Shown: positions 46,927-56,900 of the stretch, piece by piece
Layout of the letters: each line of letters begins with the position of its first letter
Numbering within the stretch: position 1 is the stretch's first letter
Assembly (NCBI GenBank): GCA_036365455.1
Contig: JAWQUS010000032.1
Location: 18,794,001-18,858,000 of the forward strand
Reading direction: 5' to 3'
From: Macrosoma leucophasiata
Taxonomy: Eukaryota; Arthropoda; Insecta; Lepidoptera; Hedylidae
Length of the DNA: 64,000 nucleotides
Made by a program: the position numbers and the translations under genes
The notes under the pieces: generated by a model
The model's input: only the letters and a program-made list of their open reading frames with translations
What the model was told of the DNA's origin: nothing
Database searches by the model: none

Positions 46927-47315
46927 TACTGGGTGACTTTTTTTACCGTCTTGAAAAAAATAGGGCGTGATAAGCAAATGAAATAAAAGCCTATGGCATA
47001 GTTATTTATATTATTTTTTTATATTTTCTAACTTCATCTGAAATTAAAATTTCATTAAACATTTCTATTCATTATACTATTTTTAATTTTAGAACACTGA
47101 ATTTCAACAAACAAACGCCGGCAACTTGACACGATCCTGTTTTTGCAAGTTTTGTAGGTAAAGAAATCTATTAAGGTTAAGTTTTTTTCTTTTTTAATTT
47201 CAGATGAAGTTAGAAAATATAAGAAAATAATATAAATAACTATGCCATAGGCTTTTATTTCATTTGCTTATCACGCCCTATTTTTTTCAAGACGGTAAAA
47301 AAAGTCACCCAGTAT
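46927..47315. mobile_element. Long-TIR foldback element
   Basis: Arms of about 128 bp: TACTGGGTGACTTTTTTTAC and ATAAAAGCCTATGGCATAGT on the left recur inverted at 47185-47315 (ACTATGCCATAGGCTTTTAT, GTCACCCAGTA). A TA on each side may be the target duplication. The 130-bp loop holds no ORF. Confidence 0.85.
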
Positions 47316-47369
47316 ATGGAAATAAAGAAATATTTATTGCAAAATCCGGTTAAGTGTAAAAATTTCGAG

Positions 47370-47935
47370 TATTACATTTGGTCGACTATTACTCGCAAAC
47401 TTATAAAGCCAACTTAAGTGTGATAGTTATCTTTATAATTTCGTTATATGTAGCTACTATTGCGTAACGTTTGAGTTTCTAACAACAACCGTTTAGTTGG
47501 TAGAGGGGAGGGACACTTTACTCCAACGAAAATTGGTACTTTAAAGCTTATTTAGCCACAAACAGTCAACTTAATCTAAAAATGATTTAATCACACCCTT
47601 AACATTTTTGAAAGACCAATCCAACGATATTTTACAATATATAGAAAACGTATATTTTTATAAATACAATAAAAAATCCGCGGGTCGCATGTACCGAGGG
47701 GACTTACCCTAAATAAATTTATTTCTTCATGATTCTATTCTATTACTTTGTCGGCGTGATTCAAATGTATACTTGTGCCAAATTTCAAGTCTCTAGCTAG
47801 CACTAATCGTTTTTTCGCTAAACCGCGGACGGACAGACTGACAGACAGACGGACAGATAGACAGGCAGACAGACAGACAGACGGACATGGCGAAACTATA
47901 AGGGTTCCTTGTTTGCTACGGAACTCTAAAAAACT
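47370..47935 (-). repeat. P2 element, minus strand
   Basis: Reverse complement of the P2 plan at 38765: CAGA microsatellite at about 47826-47885 and AACTATAAGGGTTCCTTG at the outer end. Confidence 0.8.
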
Positions 47936-48840
47936 AAGTAAGTGCGAGTTGGTATTACACACTTAGGGTGAGATTCAGAGACCATACCACGACTTTACTT
48001 CCAGCAACTAACTCTTTGTTTAGCTGCTCCAGCCTAAGCAAAAAGTTGGCGGAACTGCCTAAATAAAAAAGCCTATAAAGGACAAGTCCTACGTTGGGCC
48101 CGCACCTTGTACACTATACAAAAGATAGAGAAAAAAAATACGTAGAATCATGGAAAAATACTCAAAAAATAATATGAATCGTTGTTTTTTTGTCGGAAAT
48201 GTTTATTTTATCTAATTTTTGTATGACAACAATATTTCACCAAATATGCTACTATGATATTCTTGTTTTTGAAATATACTTACGACAATTAATTGAAGGT
48301 ATTATAAACGATTTGAATGCCTGAAAATGATTTAGCATTTTATGCTTCTTTTCTCAATACAGTGTACAAGGTGCGGGCCCAAGCTCCATACATTTTGGAA
48401 CGTCTCCTTTACATCAATTTCTTTGATTGCGGGTCTCATTCAGACCTGCCGTCCCGGGCCTCTGATGGCCTTAATCCACTACTGATTACGCACTAACAAT
48501 GCGGCAATAATTATGTATTATTATGTTTACTTTAATCTAGGTAATAAGAGTATTTAACTAGCTTCATATTCTTTTTATACAGTATAACAACTACTTAAAA
48601 GCGGCCAAGGATGAGTTGGACTCGCATGAAAGGTTCCGTAGTACCGAGTAATATTTGACTGAATGTTCACCACTATCATTTGTAATGTCCCGTACCCAAA
48701 GGAATTGCTGTCGTCATTGGCATTGCTGTCAATTTTTCATGTCGATTTGTAACTCTTTTACAAGCAGTAGTGATAATCTGACTGATGTTCTTTTTTCGGT
48801 GACTAGCGGCGATGTGTGACTGTCACGATTTGTACCTATT
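47936..48840. other. No gene; partial M4 end and unassigned sequence
   Basis: 47965-48005 (AGGGTGAGATTCAGAGACCA) matches one M4 end; 48030-48060 shares GCCTAAGCAAAAAGTTGGCG with the insert at 12981-13145. GGGCCCGCACCTTGTACACT (48097) and its inverse near 48360 form a short inverted pair about 260 bp apart. No coding signal. Confidence 0.5.
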
Positions 48841-48916
48841 CATATTTTTATATTGTAAACGGGAAATAATCGCGTACCTACCTACTATTTTAATCGAAGT
48901 ATTTACCTCGACACTC

Positions 48917-48950
48917 GACGTTTCGGCCGTAATGCAACGGCCGTGATCAC
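48917..48950 (-). ncRNA. Degenerate hammerhead-ribozyme-like motif of Penelope element
   Basis: On the minus strand GTGATCA-CGGCCGTTGCATTACGGCC-GAAACGTC has the layout of the minimal hammerheads known in Penelope elements: a CUGAUGA-like box, a GC-rich stem II hairpin, GAAA, short stem III and GUC. The first box is mutated (GTGATCA against CTGATGA), so cleavage is unlikely. Confidence 0.5.
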
Positions 48951-49144
48951 GAGTAAACTGCTGCTCCATGGTGTCACCGTCTCGTAGCCGCGCCAGTCCT
49001 TCGAACTACCCGCGGTTGATCGTCACTATTTTGATTCAATACATTAACATCCCAAAGCACAACGCTCACAACATCCGACGCATTTATCCGAAGATACATC
49101 CCGGCGCCTACATTTCCCGATAACCGGATTCCACAAAACCTCAC

Positions 49145-49756
49145 CTATATCCTATATCCATCTTCCCGGTAATTTTTTTTGTATTTCCTGATTTCAACCG
49201 CTTCACGTACCATCCTATTATAGTAGTGACGTTCAGTGGAGAGGATATTCGGGTTGTGAAGTTCGATCCAGTGGTTTGGTCCCGACTCCAGTAGATGCTC
49301 CGCGATCGCTGACTTATTCACCTAGCGATTCTTAACAGCTGCTATGTGCTCCTTAACTCGCTCAGCTATCGTGCGCTTAGTTTGACCGATATAGGAACTA
49401 CCGCAACTGCAGTCGACCTTATAAACACCAGGTGTTTGAAACGGTATCACATCCTTAGCCGTTCTCACAAATCCCGCGATCTTAGACGGTCTTAAACGGT
49501 CTTGATGAATAAACGGTCCAACACAGCACCAACCTCTTATGTATGGTAAGAACACGGGTTGTCTTGAGACGCCTGGACGCTTTTTTACCACTTTTCGCAG
49601 TGGTTGGTACTCTCCCACACGATATCCATTCCGCCGCAGTGATACTAGTGATAATTCCTCATCCATGAACTCAGGGTCACACAAGTCCCGTGCTCTGTTG
49701 AACAGTGAAGTCACGACGGATTGCAGATGTCGAGGATGGTGGTGTAGGCTACTCAA
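49145..49756 (-). pseudogene. Penelope-like RT tail and GIY-YIG endonuclease
   Basis: The open stretch 49756-49322 ends in a GIY-YIG start, GVYKVDCSCGSSYIGQTKR, with the Arg-containing helix AERVKEH. An in-frame TAG at 49324-49322 interrupts it. The same frame then continues SAIAEHLLESGPNHWIELHN, STERHYYNRMVREAVEI and NYREDGYRI to a second stop, the usual C-terminal half of the endonuclease. The nuclease would nick DNA for Penelope insertion; this copy is inactive. Confidence 0.85.
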
Positions 49757-49939
49757 TTTACGCCGCCCCTATATTTTGATATCGTAGTCCACAATCATAT
49801 CAATTAGGTATATTTTCTATCAATAAAATTTTATGTTTTATGCTTCATTATCCTGAAATTGATGTAAGCTACTTTTTTTCTATGGTTAGAATCATTGGGA
49901 ACTATGGTTTGAGCCTTGATAATTTTAACAGTAATTTTG

Positions 49940-50200
49940 TATGTATGTATGAATCTTCACGGCAGGTCCCTAACGGGGTAGGCAGAGAGTGTAGAGCGCC
50001 AGATATCCCGGTTCTGACAAACCTCTCGTGCCTCGTCTACCTTCATCATTCTCTTCATACATGCACGCCGATTCCTAAGACTTTTGACCCCACCATCAGA
50101 CAGAACTCGACCTATTTGGTCGTGGTAGGTCAGTTTTGGTCTTCCTGGGCCTCTGCAACCATCCACATTAGCATTGGATATCTGTTTAGTCATTTGCTCA
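49940..50200 (-). pseudogene. F5 RTE-like LINE 3' fragment
   Basis: Minus-strand fragment of F5, ending CAGGTCCCTAACGGGG; encodes GCRGPGRPKLTYHDQI in an open stretch of 78 codons. 5'-truncated. Confidence 0.78.
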
Positions 50201-50454
50201 TTCAGTAATTATGTAAATAGAAATAAAAAAAATATGAACTAATTCTGCCGCCCCTCAAATTTTGCCGCCCTAGGCTCCAGCCTACTCAGCCTGCTGGTAA
50301 ATCCACCAATGATTCAGAAACCTATCCGTGTGCGTCGGCTTCCTGTATACGGTGTGCGTTATGGATCCATTATTTCTGACAATCACCTTCATCACCTTCA
50401 CGTCAAGGAAAGGCCGATGCATTACTGCCATAACGTGAGTGAAAGAGTGTCGAG

Positions 50455-50512
50455 ATAAATACTTCGATTAAAATAGTAAGCGGTTAAGTCCCGTTTACAA
50501 TATAAAAAAGTA
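50455..50512 (+). repeat. Inverted partner of Penelope terminal segment
   Basis: GAGTGTCGAGATAAATACTT and GTCCCGTTTACAATATA are the reverse complement of 48844-48914 with a few differences. Intervening DNA includes the F5 fragment and about 230 bp of possible Penelope 5' sequence (50280-50510). Confidence 0.7.
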
Positions 50513-50549
50513 TTTCAGTATTATAATCATGTTTATAAAAAAACCCTCG

Positions 50550-50745
50550 TCTTTTTTTTATGTAATAAAAGTGGCAAACAAGCATGCAGTTCACATTGAT
50601 GTTAAGTGATGACTGCTGCCCACACAATGACCAGAGGTCAAAATGCAGATGCGCTGCCACTCCTGAGGCATTAGGTGCTTAACATCTCAAGCACTTAACA
50701 TCAATGTGAACTGCACGCCTGTTTGCCACTTTTATTACATAAAAA
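50550..50745. repeat. F1 pieces in inverted orientation upstream of gene B
   Basis: A plus F1 fragment (50565-50690) is followed directly by a minus F1 end (50690-50745: ACATCAATGTGAACTGCACG). They end about 180 bp before the gene B start codon. Confidence 0.7.
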
Positions 50746-50924
50746 AAAAAATCACAATTGCACGCGGATCCCTAAAAATTTAATCATTTCTGACAAAGAG
50801 ATCAAGAACTCCGTTACAATGGTAAATATTATTTGCAATTCACCATTTGTGTTTTTGCATCTGCAAGCGGTTTGCAGTTCACATTCGGTGCGTGCTACAT
50901 CACATGGTTGGCGAGGTCTGGAAA

Positions 50925-50985
50925 ATGATGGGTGTACTCTGGATATTTGTAGTGACGCTGGCGATGACTACAGATGCGGTGCATG
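50925..50985 (+). CDS. nrf-6-like: Gene B exon 1 (signal peptide)
   Basis: 61 nt, same length and phase as gene A exon 1, donor G|GTAAAT. An M3 MITE begins about ten bases inside the intron. Confidence 0.85.
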
Positions 50986-53900
50986 GTAAATACTTACCCC
51001 CTTATTCATAAACATATTTTAGCTAAAGTGTTGCTAATCTCTCCTTTGTCTGTTTCTATCATAATCATAATCATTTATTTAAGTTTATAAAAAGCATCTA
51101 TCCTGCACATTTGACAATGCAACTGACAAAGACAAAGTATTCTATAGCTAAAACGTAGCTAATGTACATTTATTTATGAATAAGGGGTTTCATTTAGAAA
51201 GTAAGGACTTTGAAAAGGTATAAAGAATCATGGCAAGTTCCATATATTGATTTGTACAGAATAAACAAGTACAAGATTAAACAGCTTAGCAATATTTTAT
51301 TTTAAAGAAATAAAATATTTCACAAGCATGAGTTAATACGAAATAATATAAAACAGCTTAGCAATAGCATCTAGTGAAACTAAAGAACATTTCCTGGTAT
51401 TTCGCATATTTTTAAATTCGGAATAAAAATGGTCTTTACTAACAAATGTAGGAGCACTCATACTAAACTTCAATTTATTTTCTTTACTGGTGGTAGAGAT
51501 CCAGTGACGGACTGCGAGGGCGTAGGCACCGCTGTATTACCTAATACATTTAGTGTTATGGTAGTGTTTAGCACTATCGTGTTCCGGTCAGGTGGTAATG
51601 TACGGCCCTGTAATTCCCGGCAGCATAACACCTTAAGCCTCAGGAGTGGTAACGCATCTGCATTTTGACCTCTGATTTTTCTGTAGGTAAGGTCTTTGTG
51701 TGGGTGTCTATAGGCTACAGTCATCACTTAACATCAATGTGAGCTGCACGCTTGTTTGCCACTTTCATAACATAAAAAAGTAGCCTAGTGGTAGGCCACT
51801 ACTACTACGCTGGGGTAATGAGTTCGATTCCCGGGTAGGGAGCTATCAGAGATAATGGTGTTATGCAATGGATGTGGTAAACAAGCATACAGTTCACATT
51901 GATTTTAAGTGATGACTGCAGCCTATAGACACCCACACAAAGACCAAGGTCAAAATGCAAATGCGTTACCACTCCTGAGGCCTCAGGTGTTATGCCTCTG
52001 TGCCGGAAATTACAGGGCCGTACATTACCACCCATAGAGCAACACCGGATGGGAGTAGCCATATGCAGGCTTTCCCCTCTGTCAAAGTACAAATCCAAAG
52101 GGACCTGTCGCCTAGATGTTTAAATGTGTGCGTGAAATTGTTTCTGTATTTTGTTAAAGTCAAGGTGTGAGTTTCGTAGTAATAGACGATTGTTGTAGTG
52201 TGCGTATGTGTCGCACGCATTTCCCCCCGCAAAAAATGACAGACTGTTTTGCATAGGTAATACACGCTATGGCTACTCCCCTCCGGTCCGCCGCGACCGG
52301 TGGGCCGCGTTGCTCTATGTTACCACCTGACCGAAACACGATAGTGCTGAACACTACCATTTAGTGGCAAGTACTCGTATATTAGGTAATGCGGTGATGG
52401 TGGAGCTCTGGTTCTATTGGGATTTTTCCTTTTTCTGGAAATTCCCCAGTACCTCGAAGTTTGATAATGTGCCCGAGAGTGTTTAGTACATGGGCCGAAA
52501 GTAACCGGCGAATCGTCGGTGTTTGCATGTATGCTTGAAAGCATGCATTTACCTCTGCCTACCCCTTCGGGGATAACAGGCGTGAAGTTACGTTAAAAAA
52601 AATGTATACATGTATGTATCTTTACGCCCTACCCTCAGACAGTACTCCACGTAAATACGTGGAGTACTGTCTAAGACTGACCTACCATGACCATTTGGTC
52701 ATGGTAGGTCAGTCTTAGTGTGAGATTCACAGACCGCACTACGACTTTACTTTGAGCAAAGTATGCTTAGAACTGTCAGAAATGTATGGGTTTTGACAGT
52801 TCGAAGCGTACTTTGTTCGAAAGTAAAGTCGTAGTGCGGTCTGTGAATCTCGCCCTTAGTCTTCCTGGGCCTCGGAAAAAAAAAATAGTTAAAATGACAT
52901 AAAATTTTTCAATCCCTGAGCAATTAATAACGAATGAGATGTTAAGTTGAGTCTTGAGTAAGTCATGAGTATCACCGAGTTGATGATGAAGATGGAAGAT
53001 AGCACAGGGAACTCTTCAGCGGATTACAGCAGCTACTTCGAAATTAAGCTTTTTTCTAAACTGTGTCAAGGGTATGGCAGTCGCCAACAGTTAATAGTAG
53101 TAAAGAAAACTTAAACTATTCGGTTGTATTTCAGGCATTAGGTATACATACATAGGTATATTGAAAAAATACATTAAAAAGAAAAATTAAGTTAAAGGAA
53201 CTAAAAGCGAAGAAATAATTTTGAGTCGACGTCAAAAAAAAGAATTATTAGTGAATCTTGTAGGTGGATTTTCGAATAATGTTAAAGTGATATAAGTTTG
53301 AGTGAGTGTGTATTTTTTGGAAACATAATCGTGTTCGCTTCGCATTTCCGTTCCCAACCCACGTGTGAGAAAAACACAATGTTATCTGACCATTATTTTT
53401 CTCGCGATAAAAAAATGCGTTTCCACATTGTATTTTTTTCGAAAAAAAATATTACATTGTATTTTTTTTTTCAAAAAAAAAAATTTGAAAAATCGCTTAT
53501 GTTTGCTTTGTACACTTGACCTTTCCTTTTATTAAGTTTTTAGTTAGCGTAATTGGCTAAATTTAACAAACTTTACATATTTTTTACCTCATTAACTCGC
53601 CATTTTGTTACCTACATTTTCATCGTTGGACTGTAGGTATAATTCGATTCGTTATGGATATTTTGGTGGGATGACAATAACAAGGGGGTGCTGAAGTGAA
53701 ATTAAAATTACAAGCGTAATTAAATTTCGTCATCTGAAGGGATTACATATTATTATGGTCGTTCAGAGAGAGATACATTTGGGAACTTTGCGTGTGGCTT
53801 TTTATGTTATGGAAGTGGCAAGCAAGCATGCAGTTCACATTGATGTTAAGTGATGATACAAAGACCAAGGTCAAAATGTAGATGAATTACCACTCCTGAG

Positions 53901-56900
53901 ACCTAAGGTGTTATGCCTCTGTGCCGGAAATTACAGGGCCGTACATTACCACCTGACCGGAACACGATAGTGCTGAACACTACCATTTACTATCTATTAC
54001 TGTCTACGCCCGCAAGCTCCGCCACTGGAGCTTTACCACCAGTAAAAACGCAAATTTTATGTATATTATTTCTTATCTTATATTTGGCATGGCCTAGGCT
54101 CGGCACCTGTTTCATGGGCCAAAGCATAACCGGCGAATCGCGGGTGTTTGCACATTTTGCACAATGAATGCATGCATTTACCTCTGCCTACCCCTTCCGG
54201 GATTGCAGGCGTGAAGTTACGTATAATCAGTGTGTAAAGTTAGTTAAAGCTCACTGTATGTTTGCTGGTTTCCAGAGGCAAAGTATCACCAACTACCACG
54301 ACTCTTTGACCTGGATGACTACGAATGGTGCCTGTCACAGCCGCGACCTGTCTTCTGCCTCGGCACCTTCCACCTGTCGCCTCGCTCCGAACACAGTCCC
54401 GTTTTCGATGTTATACAAGTAAATGTTATTGAACTTTAGCTTGACCAATACTACAGTATCAGTGGCGATTCCTGGTGATTATAATTGGGATGGCTCCAGC
54501 TTTTGTAATATAGGTTGTAGTGTTAAGTGCGCAAAACCTGAAAACTGTTTTTTCAGACGGTCAATCGGAACAACTATCAGTCTTTTATTAAGGAAAGAAC
54601 TTTGCAAAAAAGAAATTTCACACAATTTACCATTTTAATTTTTGTATAGCTAATATTTTTTCGCGATTTAAGGGTTTAATTACTAAATAAAAGGTCAATT
54701 AAATCAATAGAAAGTTAGAAAACGTAACGAACACTATCACAACGTGATACTCGGTATATATGTACAAATTTACTTTTTCTTTTTACGCTATTGGTTTAAA
54801 CACGTAATATGTATAAAAATATTTATTGTCAGTATATATATTTTTACATTGTATTAATAATGTATATGTATATATATATATTGATTTAAAACACGTCTAT
54901 AATATGAACATTATGTTAATGTTATGTAAAATGGCTAGTTTAATTGTCCAACCTGCTTGACATCCGTGGAACACAGGGTCCCAGATGAAAATCAGCGTCA
55001 GTTCGATTGATGTTGTCGACCTGACATGAAGCTGATCTGGGCTCCCATTTGGACCAACCGTGAGACTTAATCTCTATTTTGTTAACTTTAACTTTTTTTT
55101 TTCTCCCCGTCCAATTAATTGTTTGTATGTATGTATGTATGTATCTTCACGCCAGGTCCCTAACGGGGTAGGCAGAGAGTGTAGAGCGCCAGATATCCCG
55201 GTTCAGACAAACCTCTCGTGCCTCGTCTACCTTCATCATTCTCTTCATACATGCACGCCGATTCCTAAGACTTTTGACCCCACCATCAGACAGAACTCGA
55301 CCTATTTGGTCATGGTAGGTCAGCCTTGGTCTTCCAATGTTGTGTCTTGTAATTGTTTGTAATGTAATAATTTCGCTTTTGTGTCTCTGTGCTATCCAAA
55401 TAAATGTTTTCTTTCTTTTCTTTCTTTCTTTTTTTCACAAATCTACACTATCACGTAAAACATGCGAAAAATCGTTAGGTAGTGCGCCATTAGCAGCGCC
55501 AAACCCGCTCTTCAAACTCCGTGAGTAATACTAGGCGATTGAGGGGGCGGGTCGCGGGCGGCGAACGACTTTGTGTGGACTCCGCATGCGCTGGTATAGT
55601 GTTGGGTAGGACACGCTTTCAGAATGAGTTTGAAAGAGGAGCCTCTTTTTTGTACTGAGCCAGTACTTTGTCCCACTTCAAATTACGTGAGGCGATGACT
55701 TAACGCGAGGCCGCCGACGCGGCGAGGCGGCGAAGTGATTTGACGCGTCGCGGTGCATTTGAAGTAACATGACAAAATTTGTCGCGAGACAAAATTTGTA
55801 CTAACATGACAAGATTTGTACTGGCTCTTACAAAGTGTGTCTGACTCACATTTTGTAAGGGACAGGACAAATTTTGTCATGCGATACATTTGAAGATTTT
55901 GAAGTGACAGAATGGATTTGTTTGTACCTACTAAACATAGTGATATTAGAAATAGAAAATATTTTTATTTCGAATAGATCTTTACAGATACTTTCAAAAC
56001 GTCAAGAAATATATGAAATACCTAGAGTGAATAACCATTACATAAAGTAAAAGCAAAATCATATATAGTAAATTAAAAATTAGAATATAAACTACTTAGA
56101 AAAACATTTTGTGATTATTATGTTTTAAACATAATAATCACAAAATTTTTCAATTCCTTCAATGATGATAAATGAAGAAAAAGAAAACCTTATTCGTCAA
56201 GATCAAAGTTATTCACTTAGCAGAGTTCCAAGTGCAGTCACTACTGAGACGAACTCCGCTACGCAACAAACTCAGTAAGAGCTCTTTTAAATGAGAGCTT
56301 AAATTTAGTACAAATTATCGTGAAAAATCAAATAATGTGAACGTCGGAAAATAGCATAGATGCAAATAAACTGCTATCTACTAAATGTGATGTAGCTCCT
56401 GCAAACCAGAACAGACCAGTCCCCACCAACAGCACCCGTTCACGAGTGATGAACGATGTGACAGCCATTGCCCTCCTCGACCATTTTAATAAGATGAATA
56501 TCGAGAGATATTAATATTTTTAATGATTGAGCTAAGATTGGTTTTGTAATTTGTAGGTTTTGCTTAAATTCAAAGTTAAGTCATTTTTGATAAAATTAAA
56601 TAATGTCAAAAAAAATTTTATTATCATAATGAAGTGGACTGGCTCAACGCCCGCGGTATTTTTGCGATAGTGGAACGACAATTTCAGCGGTCGTGGTCGC
56701 GATCGTTGGGGTCGTTTGGTCGAACGTACCCTATGTGGTAGTACATTCTTTGTCCTAGTCACACACGTCACACTTGACTTAAGAGTACAAAAGAGCAAAG
56801 ATTACCGCGACATTTTATTACGCGGCGCTTATTGGTCTGTTTTGAGGAGTAGTAGCCTCATTGTCCTCACCTCAGACCAATCACGTTACACTTTTTGTCT

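Larger units (their letters stand above)
48844..49780 (-). mobile_element. Penelope-like element, 5'-truncated
   Basis: Minus-strand element with the C-terminal RT/GIY-YIG region (49756-49145) and 3' sequence down to about 48844. The terminal segment 48844-48914 (TATATTGTAAACGGGA, TTTTAATCGAAGTATTTACC) recurs inverted at 50455-50512, as expected of the complex terminal repeats of Penelope elements. The RT core is missing. Confidence 0.82.
51780..52595 (+). repeat. F2 SINE interrupted by F1 and M2 (three-level nest)
   Basis: F2 head at 51780-51857 (TAGCCTAGTGGTAGG, GTTCGATTCCCGGGTAGGGA) and F2 tail at 52409-52595 (TTCTATTGGGATTTTTCC to ATAACAGGCGTGAAGTTACG). Between them lies an F1 copy, itself split by an M2 MITE. 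Confidence 0.85.

Noticed and set aside
50904..50924. Upstream in-frame ATG of gene B
   Set aside because: Gene A has an in-frame stop at the equivalent place, and the ATG pair at 50925 gives a normal signal peptide.
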